Part shown: positions 30,616 through 41,758 of the stretch, piece by piece | Position numbering within the stretch: position 1 is the first letter of the stretch | Layout of the letters: the number at the start of each line of letters is the position of its first letter | NCBI GenBank assembly: GCA_035279405.1 | Contig: DATEHU010000026.1 | Span: 258,147 to 322,146, forward strand | Direction: 5' to 3' | Source: Gammaproteobacteria bacterium | GTDB taxonomy: Bacteria; Pseudomonadota; Gammaproteobacteria; Natronospirales; REEB76 | Length of the DNA stretch: 64,000 nt | Program-made: the position numbers and the translations under genes | Notes under the pieces: model-generated | What the model saw: only the letters and a program-made list of their open reading frames with translations | Databases searched by the model: none | Told to the model about the DNA's origin: nothing

Positions 30616-32385
30616 CTAGCGGTGCTTGAGGCCGTAGCGGGACACCAGTGCCTGAAATTGCAGATCGGCGTGCAGTGTCGTGTAGTGATTGTCCACCGCG
30701 ATGTCGTTGCAGGAATCGGGAGTGCTGCTGCAAAACTGTGCGATCTGCTCGATGGCGAGCTGGTTTTCCCCTAACACAATGTATGCGGTGGCTACATAAT
30801 AGTGAAAGAACGCACTGTTCTTTTCACTGCCAAGCTTCTTCAACGTGGTGAGCGCCTGTTTCCTCAAGGCGGGATCCTGCAAAGTTTCGTAGGCCAGCAG
30901 TGACGCATCCACGATGCGCGCGTCACCTTTGTTACTTGGCTTTACCGCGCGCAGTGTATTCACCGCATCGGCATGTTTGGCTTGGGTGTGATACAGGAAG
31001 GCGATTTCCAAGGGCGATTCGATATTATCGGGCGATAGACTCTGGGCGGCCTGGAAGGCCTGTAAGGCTTGTTGGGGTTTACCGAGTTCTGCGTAGGTTG
31101 TGCCCAGATTCTGCTGGGCCGCCCAACTATCCGGATCCAGCAGCGCGGCCTGCTGATACTGATAGAGCGCCTCGGACAGCGGCAGCATGACTCCATAGCT
31201 GTAGTGGGCGGAGGCATTGTTGGGGTCCAGTGCCAAGGTTCGTAACAATTCCGCTTTGGCTTGGTCCAGTTTCTGCTCCGACGTGTAAATGTTGGCCAAT
31301 ACCGCATGCGCGGCCGCCAGGTTCGGGTTGATGGCCAGCGCTTGCTTCACGGCCTGCATGGCCTTGTCATTGGCTTCTTGCAGCGGAATGTAAGTCACCT
31401 CGGGCAGCGTGTTGTACACACCTGCGAGCTGTGCGTAAGCTTCGGCAAATTGCGGATCCAGTTTGATGGCACGCTGAAATTGTTTGATGGCTTCGCGCAG
31501 ACCTGCGGCCGTGCGTAGTCCGAAAGCGGCTTTACCTCTCAAATACGCGTCGTGTGCCCTGGGATTTTGAGTGGCGGGGGCGACCAGTTGACTGCTGCCC
31601 GCGATTTTCAGTTGCATGACGCTAGCGATGGCCTTGGAGATGCTGTCCTGCATGGCAAACACGTCTTTGAAGTCCTGGTCATAACGCGACGACCACACCT
31701 GGTTTCCGCTGGTGGTGCTGGCGAGCGCAGCAGACGCGCGTAGCTGGTCACCATTGCGCATCACGCTGCCGCTAAGGATGTAGGCGACGTTGAGGCGCTT
31801 GCCGATTTCCTCCACCGACAAATTGCTGTCGCGGTAGCCGTTCATGGTCTGCCAGGCAATGACCTGCATGCCGGGGAACTGGCTGAAGTCGTCGGTAAGC
31901 TCCTGCGTCAGCCCGTCGCTCACATACTGCTGCTTGGGATCACTACTCAGGTTGCGGAACGGGAGAATCGCGATGGTGTTCGGCGGCGGTGAAAATGTCG
32001 GTACGGAAGCAATCGTCGGGGCTTGCGCGGCTTGAAATGCATTCTGCGAAGTGACCTGCCAGATGTATGCGCCGGAGACGCCGACAAACGCAACGACGAT
32101 TGCTGTCAACAGCAGACCGAGTCGCCAGCGGCGTTTCTGCCAACGCATCAGTTTCTCGGGATCCACCGGCTTGATCAGCAGCCAGGCGAACATCAACACT
32201 ACCGGGAGACCGAGCAGCAGCACCACGATCACCAGGCGCACACTGGTGCGCGGTACTCCAAAGTCGGGGAACACGCTATTAGCGAGCTGGATGATGATCC
32301 AGGCAGCGACCGCGTAAATCGTCGCCACCCGGTAGATGTGATGCCGTTTGAAGCGCGCCAGCAGACTCAGGGACTCTTCAGCCAT
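30616..32385 (-). CDS. Membrane protein with TolB-like and TPR domains
   Basis: Protein of about 589 residues. It has two N-terminal membrane segments (about 20-38 and 45-70) and a third at about 90-110. A periplasmic TolB-like domain follows (TIAILPFRNLSSDPKQQYVSDGLTQEL, as in the N-terminal regions of CadC-like and adenylate-cyclase-associated proteins). The C-terminal half has tetratricopeptide repeats (for example AIKLDPQFAEAYAQLAGVY and QALAINPNLAAAHAVLANIY). No kinase, cyclase or DNA-binding domain is present. It converges with the asparaginase gene. Role unknown; protein interaction is likely. Confidence 0.82.
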   Translation of the reverse strand: MAEESLSLLARFKRHHIYRVATIYAVAAWIIIQLANSVFPDFGVPRTSVRLVIVVLLLGLPVVLMFAWLLIKPVDPEKLMRWQKRRWRLGLLLTAIVVAFVGVSGAYIWQVTSQNAFQAAQAPTIASVPTFSPPPNTIAILPFRNLSSDPKQQYVSDGLTQELTDDFSQFPGMQVIAWQTMNGYRDSNLSVEEIGKRLNVAYILSGSVMRNGDQLRASAALASTTSGNQVWSSRYDQDFKDVFAMQDSISKAIASVMQLKIAGSSQLVAPATQNPRAHDAYLRGKAAFGLRTAAGLREAIKQFQRAIKLDPQFAEAYAQLAGVYNTLPEVTYIPLQEANDKAMQAVKQALAINPNLAAAHAVLANIYTSEQKLDQAKAELLRTLALDPNNASAHYSYGVMLPLSEALYQYQQAALLDPDSWAAQQNLGTTYAELGKPQQALQAFQAAQSLSPDNIESPLEIAFLYHTQAKHADAVNTLRAVKPSNKGDARIVDASLLAYETLQDPALRKQALTTLKKLGSEKNSAFFHYYVATAYIVLGENQLAIEQIAQFCSSTPDSCNDIAVDNHYTTLHADLQFQALVSRYGLKHR

Positions 32386-32496
32386 TGCCACACCGTGAGG
32401 GTGAAATCCCTCCTGGATTTGGCCTCATCATACTGGCGTTATACGCCATGGCAACGACAGTTGAAGGTGCCGAGCCCGGGCGGCCTGGGAGCGTAG

Positions 32497-33333
32497 TCAG
32501 GCAAAGTGCAGGAGCAAAGCCACCGCGCCGGCCGCAAGACAATAAATGCCGAAGGGCCGCAAGGCCGTGACTTCGGTTTTGCCGAGGTATTTCATCAGTA
32601 CCCAGGTGCTGAGCCAAGCGAACACGCCGGCCAGGATGCCGCCCGCGACGATAGTCAGCATCAGGCCTTCCGGCAGCCGCGCGCGGTGCATCACCAGTCT
32701 TGGTACTTCCAGCAGCCCGGCTGCACCGATGACGGGCGTGGCGAGGAGAAACGAAAAGCGCGCGGACGAGGCGTAATCCAGTCCCGACCACGCGCCGGCG
32801 ACCAGGGTGACGCCGGAGCGTGAAATGCCGGGAATCAGGGCCAGCGCCTGTGCGATGCCGATGCCGAACGCACGCGCCCAGCCCATGGTGGTGAGTTCAT
32901 GGCGCGCGGCGCGCTTTTTGAGTGCGTCGCCGATGAACAGGATCACGCCGTTGACCATGAGAAACACCGCGGCGACGGTGAATTCGCTAAACAGCAGGCG
33001 GATCTTGTGTTCCAGCGCCAAACCGATGAAGCCGGCGGGAATCGTGCCCACGACCAGCAGCCAGAATAGCCGGGCATTCGGATCACTCGGCCGGCCGCGG
33101 GCCTTCCATGCGCCGCCCAGCAGCGCAAACCAGTCGCGCCAGAAATAGATGAACAGCGCCGCCGCCGTTCCCAGATGCAGCACCACTATATAAGGTAGAA
33201 ACCAGGGCGCCTGCCGGTCGATGGGCCAGTGCAACACCGCCGGCACCAGGATGCTGTGACCCAGGCTGCTGATCGGGAACAGCTCGGTGACGCCCTGGAT
33301 AATGGCGAGGATCAGTAGATGCAGCGCCAGCAC
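32497..33333 (-). CDS. uppP: Undecaprenyl-diphosphatase UppP (BacA)
   Basis: Integral membrane phosphatase that recycles undecaprenyl pyrophosphate for cell-wall synthesis and confers bacitracin tolerance. The 278 residues show the two BacA signatures: the N-terminal IIQGVTELFPISSLGHSILVPAVL with the E-x-x-x-E-type/PISSxGH motif, and the central ALIPGISRSGVTLVAG. About eight membrane helices are visible. It is followed by 100 bp and then the TolB/TPR gene on the same strand. Confidence 0.95.
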   Translation of the reverse strand: MLALHLLILAIIQGVTELFPISSLGHSILVPAVLHWPIDRQAPWFLPYIVVLHLGTAAALFIYFWRDWFALLGGAWKARGRPSDPNARLFWLLVVGTIPAGFIGLALEHKIRLLFSEFTVAAVFLMVNGVILFIGDALKKRAARHELTTMGWARAFGIGIAQALALIPGISRSGVTLVAGAWSGLDYASSARFSFLLATPVIGAAGLLEVPRLVMHRARLPEGLMLTIVAGGILAGVFAWLSTWVLMKYLGKTEVTALRPFGIYCLAAGAVALLLHFA

Positions 33334-33426
33334 GAATTGCTCCTTTGTCCCGTCACTGCCGTGCGCGCGGGGCGCCAGGAATTAACGTACCCGGATGCCC
33401 GCATGCACGGAAACGACGATGCAACA

Positions 33427-33461
33427 AAATACAACGCCGCGCTGGACGCGGCGGCGTATTT
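33427..33461 (-). terminator. Hairpin after the aldehyde dehydrogenase gene
   Basis: A 15-bp imperfect stem (AAATAC-aa-CGCCGCG type, two mismatches) with a 5-base loop ends in A/T runs on both sides. It lies 23 bp after the stop of the minus-strand aldehyde dehydrogenase. Confidence 0.65.
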
Positions 33462-33483
33462 GTACTGATTACCTGCAAATTTC

Positions 33484-35016
33484 TCAACCCAGGTCGAACT
33501 TGATGCCCTGGGCCAGCGGCAACTGATCCGACCAGTTGACGGTGTTGGTCTGGCGCCGCATGTAAGTTTTCCAGGCGTCGGAACCGGCTTCGCGCCCGCC
33601 GCCGGTTTCCTTTTCGCCGCCGAAGGCACCGCCGATTTCCGCACCCGAGGTACCGATGTTGACGTTTGCGATGCCGCAGTCGCTGCCCAGGTGCGAGACG
33701 AAGTACTCGGCGTTCTTGAGGCTGGTTGTGAAGATCGCGGATGCCAGGCCCTGCGGCACGTCGTTGTGCAGGCGCACGGCCTCATCCAGCGTCTGGTAGC
33801 TGATCAGGTACAGAATCGGCGCAAAGGTTTCGGACTTGACGATGGGCCAGTCGTTGTGGGCGCGCACGATGGTAGGCTCTACGAAAAATCCCGCGCGCTC
33901 CAATACCTTGCCACCGCACAGGATCTTGCCGCCGGCCTTCTGCACTTCGGTCAGCGCGGACTTGTAACCTTTGACCGCGTCGGCGCTGCACAGCGGTCCC
34001 ATCAGCGTGCCGGGGGCGAGCGGGTCGCCAATCCTGACTTGCGCGTAGGCATTGACGAGCCGCTTGCTGAGCTCTTCAGCGATGCTCTCGTGCACTATCA
34101 GGCGGCGGGTGGTGGTGCAGCGCTGACCGGCCGTGCCCACCGAGCCGAACACGATGGCCGGCACCGCGAGTTTCAGGTCGGCGGTTTTGTCCACGATGAT
34201 GGCATTGTTGCCGCCCAGTTCCAGCAGCGACTTGCCGAGGCGTGCGGCAACCGCTTCACCCACTTTGCGACCCACAACTGTTGAGCCGGTAAAGGAAACC
34301 AGCGCGACGCGTTCATCCCGAACGAAGCGTTCCGCCAATGCGTGGCCAGTGTCCACGAACATGGAAAAGATCGCCGGATAGCTGTGCTCGGTGAGCACGC
34401 GGTTAAGTATGCGCTGCACGGCAATGGCGCACAGCGGCGTGCGCGGCGAAGGCTTCCACACCGTGATGTTGCCGCACACCGCCGAGATGAACGCGTTCCA
34501 CGACCACACCGCGACCGGAAAATTGAAGGCGGAAATCACGCCCACGATTCCGAGCGGATGCCATTGTTCGTACATGCGGTGCTGCGGGCGCTCGGATTGC
34601 ATGCTGCGGCCGTAGAGCATGCGCGCCTGGCCGACCGCAAAGTCGGCGACGTCGATCATTTCCTGTACTTCACCATCGCCTTCGGCCTTGATCTTGCCCA
34701 TCTCGAGCGACACCAGACTGCCGAGTGCATCTTTGTGTGCGCGCAGCGCCATGCCGATCAGACGTACGGCCTCGCCACGTTTCGGCGCCGGCACGTCGCG
34801 CCACTGTTTGAAGGCCGCTTGGGCGTCGCTGATGACCTGCTCGTAATCGGCGGGTGTGGCGCAGCGTACTTTGGCCAGAACCTTGCCGGTGGCTGGATTG
34901 ATGGATTCCAGCACTGGAGCCGCGTCACTCTTGCGCCAACCGCCGGTCGGCGTCCACACGCCGGCATTGTCCGGTTCCAGTCCCAGCGCTTTCAGAATCT
35001 GGTTCAAGTCCGCCAT
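33484..35016 (-). CDS. Aminoadipate-semialdehyde dehydrogenase (ALDH7-like)
   Basis: NAD(P)-dependent aldehyde dehydrogenase of 510 residues resembling antiquitin/ALDH7A1 and bacterial piperideine-6-carboxylate dehydrogenases. Seen are the active-site cysteine in [10 protein letters not shown], the general base glutamate in ELGGNNA, the cofactor loop [11 protein letters not shown] and [21 protein letters not shown]. The close gene partner (9 bp upstream) is a saccharopine dehydrogenase, so a role in lysine degradation to aminoadipate is likely. The substrate assignment is by family and context. Confidence 0.88.
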   Translation of the reverse strand: MADLNQILKALGLEPDNAGVWTPTGGWRKSDAAPVLESINPATGKVLAKVRCATPADYEQVISDAQAAFKQWRDVPAPKRGEAVRLIGMALRAHKDALGSLVSLEMGKIKAEGDGEVQEMIDVADFAVGQARMLYGRSMQSERPQHRMYEQWHPLGIVGVISAFNFPVAVWSWNAFISAVCGNITVWKPSPRTPLCAIAVQRILNRVLTEHSYPAIFSMFVDTGHALAERFVRDERVALVSFTGSTVVGRKVGEAVAARLGKSLLELGGNNAIIVDKTADLKLAVPAIVFGSVGTAGQRCTTTRRLIVHESIAEELSKRLVNAYAQVRIGDPLAPGTLMGPLCSADAVKGYKSALTEVQKAGGKILCGGKVLERAGFFVEPTIVRAHNDWPIVKSETFAPILYLISYQTLDEAVRLHNDVPQGLASAIFTTSLKNAEYFVSHLGSDCGIANVNIGTSGAEIGGAFGGEKETGGGREAGSDAWKTYMRRQTNTVNWSDQLPLAQGIKFDLG

Positions 35017-35025
35017 GAATGTGTC

Positions 35026-36183
35026 TCAGGCCACGAATTGTTTGCCGGCGGCGCCAGTGCGTACCCAGCGGGCCGAGAGTTCCGCGCTGTCCGCCTGCGC
35101 ATAGGCCTTGCCGAAGCGGTTGGCGAGTATGTCGGCAAGCCGGAATTGTTCCTGCTTGATCAGGCCGTGGTAAGCGCCGGGGGTTTTCAGCACCAGGTCC
35201 ACCACCGCGCACACGCCCGAGGCTGTGGTCACCTGAATCGCGGCCCACAGCTTGTCGGCGATTTCCTGCGGATACACAGCGTTCACGTAGTTTTCTTCCA
35301 TGAACTTGCCGTGCTGCAAGCCGGTGACCGACACGTACACCAGCACCACGTCCTGCACAGTGCGCGGCACGGCGCGTTCCAAAATGAGTTTGAGTTCGTC
35401 GCGGTGCTCGTTCATGCGCAGGTCGGTCATGAGCACGCGCATGATTTCGCAGTGGCCCGGATAGCGTATGGTCTTGTAGGTGAGATTACGCACTTTGCCG
35501 GCCCAGGTTTCGGCGAGCGTGCCGAGTCCGCCCGAGGTGTTGAACGCCTCGTATAACCGGCCTTCGAGCTGGATGGTCTCCAAACCTTCGAGCGGCATCA
35601 AAGCCGCGGGCTTGCCGTTGGCGATGCCGTAACAGAGGTTGCCGTACTCGTTGATCACACCGTCCGAGGACCAGGTGAGCGCATACTTGCTCATGTTACC
35701 GGGGTTCTGCGGCAGCGCGCCGACCCGCAGTTTGACGTCGTGCAGCTCGTCAAAATGACGCATGATTTCATGCGCGGCGATGCTGATGAATCCCGGCGCC
35801 AGTCCGCACTGCGGCGCGAATGCCGTGCTGGCTTCTGCAGCGGTTTTGGTCACTGCGCGTGTGACTTCCACGTCCTCTGTAAGGTCGAAATAGTGCAACT
35901 TGAGTTTGCGCGCCAGCTCCGCAACCGGCGGGTTGCAGAAGTAGGGCAGACTGGAGATCACGGCAGCCGCGGGCTGCGCCTTGCAGTGCGCTTCGAGCGC
36001 CCGCGCATCGCGCGCATCCACCTGGTAAGCCTTGATTCCCGGCAGCCCGTGGGCGCTGACCACGGATTGTGCGGCGTGACCGTTTACGTCCGCGAGGTCC
36101 ACCTGGTAATCGCCGGAGGCTACCAGTAGTCCGGAGAGCAGCGAGCCGATCTTGCCGGCGCCCAGTACCAGAACACGATGCAT
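35026..36183 (-). CDS. Saccharopine dehydrogenase family protein
   Basis: Rossmann-fold dehydrogenase of 385 residues: VLVLGAGKIGSLLSGLL at the N-terminus, ISSLPYFCNPPVAELA, and the C-terminal catalytic region with GLAPGFISIAAHEI and TIRYPGHCEIMRVLM. The organisation fits saccharopine dehydrogenases of the lysine-catabolic branch (glutamate-forming) or lysine 6-dehydrogenase-like enzymes. It is cotranscribed with the aldehyde dehydrogenase, giving a two-step route from saccharopine or lysine to aminoadipate. Confidence 0.85.
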   Translation of the reverse strand: MHRVLVLGAGKIGSLLSGLLVASGDYQVDLADVNGHAAQSVVSAHGLPGIKAYQVDARDARALEAHCKAQPAAAVISSLPYFCNPPVAELARKLKLHYFDLTEDVEVTRAVTKTAAEASTAFAPQCGLAPGFISIAAHEIMRHFDELHDVKLRVGALPQNPGNMSKYALTWSSDGVINEYGNLCYGIANGKPAALMPLEGLETIQLEGRLYEAFNTSGGLGTLAETWAGKVRNLTYKTIRYPGHCEIMRVLMTDLRMNEHRDELKLILERAVPRTVQDVVLVYVSVTGLQHGKFMEENYVNAVYPQEIADKLWAAIQVTTASGVCAVVDLVLKTPGAYHGLIKQEQFRLADILANRFGKAYAQADSAELSARWVRTGAAGKQFVA

Positions 36184-36375
36184 GTAGGTAGCTCCTGTCA
36201 GTGGTCGCGCTCGCGCCCGGGGATGCGCGCATGCGCTGGTCAGCGAGACGAGAATGGTATGCGGGCGGGAAAGAAACTGGCCGCAGCCGCGGAGGCGTTA
36301 TTTTAGCGTTGTGCCGCGTTTCGTGCCAGGCGAGCTTTTCCGGAACTCGCTGCACGTGTAGCATGGCGCGCGCTT

Positions 36376-37728
36376 ATGGACCGTCAACTCATGAAAAAAT
36401 GGCAGCCGGACAGCTGGCAGTCGCATGCGGCTGGTCAGCAGCCACTGTACGCGGACCCGGCGGCGGTTACGCGCGTACTGGATGCTATCCGCCGGCTGCC
36501 GCCGCTGGTCACCTGCGGCGAGGTGGACAAGCTGCGCCGCCAACTGGCCGAAGCCGGGCGCGGCGAACGCTTTGTATTGCAGGGCGGTGATTGCGCGGAA
36601 AGTTTCGACGCCTGCACCGCCGAACCAATTGCCAACAAGCTCAAGATCCTGCTGCAGATGAGCCTGGTGCTGGTGCACGGCTTGAAGAAGCGCGTGGTGC
36701 GCGTCGGCCGCATCGCCGGCCAGTACGCCAAGCCGCGCTCGGCCGACCTGGAAACCCGCAATGGCATTACCCTGCCGAGTTACCGCGGCGACATCATCAA
36801 TCACGCGGGATTCTCCGCGGCGGAACGCCGGGCGGATCCGGCGCTGCTGTTGCGCGGTTACGAGTACGCCGCGCTCACCTTGAACTACGTGCGCGCCCTG
36901 GTGGACGGCGGCTTTGCCGATCTGCACCATGCGGAGCTGTGGGACCTGGAATTCGTGCGCCACTCGCCTCTGGAAGCGGAGTACCGGCGCATCGTGCAAT
37001 CCATAACCGATGCCATGAGTTTCATGGAAACGATTTCCGGTCAGTCGCTGTCGGACAGCTCCAGCGTGGATTTCTTCACCAGCCACGAAGGGCTGCATCT
37101 GCTGTATGAGCAGGCCCAGACCCAATTGGTCACCGAGGCCGGGCGCTGGTACAACCTGGCGACACATTTTCCCTGGATCGGCATGCGCACCGCCGATGTG
37201 GACGGCGCGCATGTGGAATACTTTCGCGGTATCGCCAATCCGATCGCGGTCAAAGTCGGTCCGGACATGACGCCGGAACACCTGCTGGCGCTGTGCGCCG
37301 CGCTCAATCCTGACAACGAGCTGGGACGGCTGACGCTGATCCACCGTTTTGGCGCCGCGCGCATCGAGGAAAAACTGCCGCCACTCGTGGAGGCGGTGCG
37401 CAAGGGCCGTAAACAGGTGCTGTGGATCTGCGACCCGATGCACGGCAATACCGAGCTCACCGCCAGCGGACTCAAGACGCGGCGCTTCGAGAATATTCTG
37501 GGAGAACTGGAATCGGCGTTCGCGCTGCACGCACGACTGGGCAGCATTCTCGCCGGCGTGCATTTCGAGCTCACCGGCGATGACGTGACCGAATGCACCG
37601 GCGGAGCGCGTGGCCTCACGGAAGGCGATCTGGAGCGTGCGTATAAATCCCAGGTGGATCCGCGGCTCAATTACGAGCAGGCGCTGGAAATGGCGATGCG
37701 CATCGTGGCGCGCAAAGCCGGAAAATGA
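36376..37728 (+). CDS. Class II DAHP synthase
   Basis: 3-Deoxy-D-arabino-heptulosonate 7-phosphate synthase, the first step of aromatic biosynthesis. The 450 residues are of the plant-like/type II class. Seen are VLQGGDCAESFDAC, KKRVVRVGRIAGQYAKPRS, LPSYRGDIIN, WIGMRTADVDGAHVEYFRG, ICDPMHGNTELT and VHFELTGDDVTECTGGA. A start at 36391 is also possible. It lies divergently from the saccharopine dehydrogenase, with a 192-bp gap that shows no other gene. Confidence 0.95.
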   Translation: MDRQLMKKWQPDSWQSHAAGQQPLYADPAAVTRVLDAIRRLPPLVTCGEVDKLRRQLAEAGRGERFVLQGGDCAESFDACTAEPIANKLKILLQMSLVLVHGLKKRVVRVGRIAGQYAKPRSADLETRNGITLPSYRGDIINHAGFSAAERRADPALLLRGYEYAALTLNYVRALVDGGFADLHHAELWDLEFVRHSPLEAEYRRIVQSITDAMSFMETISGQSLSDSSSVDFFTSHEGLHLLYEQAQTQLVTEAGRWYNLATHFPWIGMRTADVDGAHVEYFRGIANPIAVKVGPDMTPEHLLALCAALNPDNELGRLTLIHRFGAARIEEKLPPLVEAVRKGRKQVLWICDPMHGNTELTASGLKTRRFENILGELESAFALHARLGSILAGVHFELTGDDVTECTGGARGLTEGDLERAYKSQVDPRLNYEQALEMAMRIVARKAGK

Positions 37729-37796
37729 AATTTGATCTTCCGCCCGGATGAGCGGGTGACGGGCGCAGCCGTGCAACTTTAACCAGACTGTAAATC

Positions 37797-39128
<1,332 letters not shown>

Positions 39129-39206
39129 ACCCCGGAGTGCACTGGGCAATCGCGGGGATTTGCCGTAATCTTTCCGTATCGCTCGAGCAAGGGGTACGGT
39201 GGTCAC

Positions 39207-39869
39207 ATGATCCGGGTACTGCTGGTAGATGACCACAAGCTGGTGCGCACCGGCATACGCCTGATCCTCGAAGACACGCCGGACATACGCGTGGCGGGCG
39301 AGGGCGAATCCGGTGAAGCCGCCCTCGAGCTCAGCCGTTCCCTGGCTATCGATCTGGTGCTGATGGATGTCAGCATGCCCGGGGTCGGCGGCCTCGAAGC
39401 CACGCGCCGGTTGCTGGCGCGCAATCCCGCGCTCAAGGTGATCGTGGTGTCGGTGCATGCCACCGAGCCGTATCCGTTGCAGCTCATGGAAGCCGGAGCG
39501 CACGGCTATCTCACCAAGGATTGCGCTGCCGAGGAAATCGTGGCCGCTATCCGCCAGGTGCATGCCGGTAAGCGCTACATCACGGCTAGCATTGCGCAAC
39601 AACTGGCGCTCGCCAAAGTGGATGCCAACCCCGGCTCGCCCTTCGCGCAGTTGTCGCAACGCGAAATGCAGGTGATGCTGATGATCACCGGCGGCCAGCC
39701 GTCACAGGCCATCGCCGGCAGGTTGCATTTGAGCCCCAAGACGGTCAGCACTTACCGCGCACGTCTGTTCGCCAAACTCGGCGTCACCAATGCCGTCGAA
39801 TTGACGCGGCTCGCACTGCGTTACGGCGTAATCGAGGAGAAGCCGCAGCACTCAGGCATGCACGAGTGA
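39207..39869 (+). CDS. gacA: Response regulator of the GacA/UvrY type
   Basis: NarL/FixJ-type response regulator of 220 residues. The receiver domain has DD at residues 8-9 and the phosphorylation site Asp54 in LVLMDVSMPG. The C-terminal LuxR-type helix-turn-helix (LSQREMQVMLMI, AIAGRLHLSPKTVSTYRARLFAKLG) follows. It is directly upstream of uvrC, the classical gacA/uvrY-uvrC arrangement. In relatives it is phosphorylated by GacS/BarA and activates the Csr/Rsm small RNAs. Confidence 0.95.
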   Translation: MIRVLLVDDHKLVRTGIRLILEDTPDIRVAGEGESGEAALELSRSLAIDLVLMDVSMPGVGGLEATRRLLARNPALKVIVVSVHATEPYPLQLMEAGAHGYLTKDCAAEEIVAAIRQVHAGKRYITASIAQQLALAKVDANPGSPFAQLSQREMQVMLMITGGQPSQAIAGRLHLSPKTVSTYRARLFAKLGVTNAVELTRLALRYGVIEEKPQHSGMHE

Positions 39870-39922
39870 CGCTCGCAACACCCGATTGACATGTGCACTT
39901 TTCGGCCTGACATCCCGCATCC

Positions 39923-41749
39923 ATGACGGACAAGCGCGTTTTTGACAGCCAACGCTTTCTCGCCCATGTCACTCAGTCACCGGGCGTATATCACATGCTC
40001 GATGCGCGCGGGGAGATTCTGTATGTGGGCAAGGCGGGAAATCTCAAGAAGCGCCTGAGCAGTTACTTCCGCAAGACCGGCCAATCGCCGAAGACCCGGG
40101 CGATGCTGGCACATCTGGCTGCCATCGAGGTGAGCGTCACACACACCGAAACCGAAGCGCTGCTGCTCGAGAACAATCTCATCAAGGCACAGCGCCCGCG
40201 CTACAACGTTGTGTTGCGCGACGACAAGAGCTATCCCTACATCCGCATCGAGACCGGCATGCCATTCCCGCGCATGAGCGTGTATCGCGGGCCGCAACGC
40301 CCTGGCAGCCGTTATTTCGGCCCGTACCCGAGCGCGCACGCGGCGCGTGAAACCGTGGTGTTGCTGCAGAAGCTCTTCAGGTTGCGGCAGTGCAACGACG
40401 TATTCTTCCGCAACCGTACCCGACCCTGTCTGCAATATCAGATCCAGCGCTGCACCGCGCCGTGTGTGAAGCTCGTCAGTGCGGATGATTATGCCGAAGA
40501 CGTGCAACACGCCATCATGTTTCTGGAAGGCCGTACGCGTGAAGTCATGGATACCATGGTCAGGCGCATGGAAGCGGCGTCCGCCGCGCAGAACTACGAG
40601 CTGGCGGCGCGCTATCGCGACCAGATTGCGAGTTTGCGCCGCACCGCGGAGCGCCAGCATATCGATTCCGCGCGCGGCGATTGCGACGTGATCGCCGCCA
40701 GCTCGCGCGCGGGCCTGCATTGCGTGGCCGTGATGCTGGTGCGCGGCGGTCACAGCCTCGGCAGCCGGGCGTTCTATCCCAAGACCGTGGGTGAGACTTC
40801 CGCGCAGGAAGTGTTGGCCGCGTTTTTGCCCCAGTATTATCTCGGGCGCGACATCCCGCGCGCGATCCTGGTATCGGAAAAATTCTCCGATGCGGCGTTG
40901 CTCGCTGAAGCCCTGGCATCGCAATCCGGGCACCGGGTCGCCATCCGCCGTCCGCAGCGTGGCGAGGGCGTGAAGCTCCTGAAGCTGGCGCGTGCCAATG
41001 CCCTGGAGTCGCTGAATCTGCGCCTGGCCATGGACGCGGGTTTGCGCGAGCGTTACGAAGCGTTGCGCGAAACCCTCAATTTGGACCAGTTACCCGCGCG
41101 CCTCGAGTGCTTCGACATCAGTCACACCATGGGCGAAGGGACAGTGGCTTCCTGCGTGGTGTTCAATGCCGAGGGCCCGGCGAAGGCGCAATACCGGCGC
41201 TTCAATATAGAAGGAGTGGCGCCGGGCGATGACTACGGCGCCATGCATCAGGCGCTCATGCGGCGCTATACGCGCCTCAAGCAGGGTGAGGGCGAGATAC
41301 CCGACGTGTTGTTGATTGACGGCGGCAAGGGCCAGTTGCATGAGGCCGAGAAGGTGCTGGAAGAGCTGCAGGTCGAAGGCGTCACGCTCGTGGCGGTCGC
41401 CAAGGGGCCCGCGCGCCGGCCGGGGCTGGAGCAGCTTTTCTTGTCGGCCCGGGGAGCGCCACTTATACTGCCGCCCGATTCGCCGGCGCTGCATCTGATA
41501 CAGCAGATCCGCGACGAAGCGCACCGCTTTGCCATTGCCGGGCATCGTTTGCGGCGGGCCCGGGCGCGCAGGACTTCCATCCTGGAAAGCGTCGCGGGCC
41601 TGGGGCCCAAGCGGCGGCAACTGCTGCTCAAGCAATTCGGCGGGCTGCAGGGCATCACGCGCGCCGGGGTTGAGGATTTGACCAGTGTGCGGGGCATAGG
41701 CCGGGAGCTGGCGGCTGAGATTTATGCCCTGTTCCACGACAACCAATGA
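39923..41749 (+). CDS. uvrC: Excinuclease ABC subunit C
   Basis: Makes both incisions in nucleotide excision repair. The 608 residues contain the N-terminal GIY-YIG nuclease (GVYHMLDARGEILYVGKAG), a four-cysteine cluster (C-x(9-10)-C-x6-C-x3-C around residues 156-178), a UVR motif region, the RNase H-like C-terminal nuclease (CFDISHTMGEG, LLIDGGKGQLHEA), and tandem helix-hairpin-helix motifs at the end (LESVAGLGPKRRQLLLK, DLTSVRGIG). It lies 53 bp after gacA and 9 bp before pgsA. Confidence 0.97.
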   Translation: MTDKRVFDSQRFLAHVTQSPGVYHMLDARGEILYVGKAGNLKKRLSSYFRKTGQSPKTRAMLAHLAAIEVSVTHTETEALLLENNLIKAQRPRYNVVLRDDKSYPYIRIETGMPFPRMSVYRGPQRPGSRYFGPYPSAHAARETVVLLQKLFRLRQCNDVFFRNRTRPCLQYQIQRCTAPCVKLVSADDYAEDVQHAIMFLEGRTREVMDTMVRRMEAASAAQNYELAARYRDQIASLRRTAERQHIDSARGDCDVIAASSRAGLHCVAVMLVRGGHSLGSRAFYPKTVGETSAQEVLAAFLPQYYLGRDIPRAILVSEKFSDAALLAEALASQSGHRVAIRRPQRGEGVKLLKLARANALESLNLRLAMDAGLRERYEALRETLNLDQLPARLECFDISHTMGEGTVASCVVFNAEGPAKAQYRRFNIEGVAPGDDYGAMHQALMRRYTRLKQGEGEIPDVLLIDGGKGQLHEAEKVLEELQVEGVTLVAVAKGPARRPGLEQLFLSARGAPLILPPDSPALHLIQQIRDEAHRFAIAGHRLRRARARRTSILESVAGLGPKRRQLLLKQFGGLQGITRAGVEDLTSVRGIGRELAAEIYALFHDNQ

Positions 41750-41758
41750 GCACCACGC

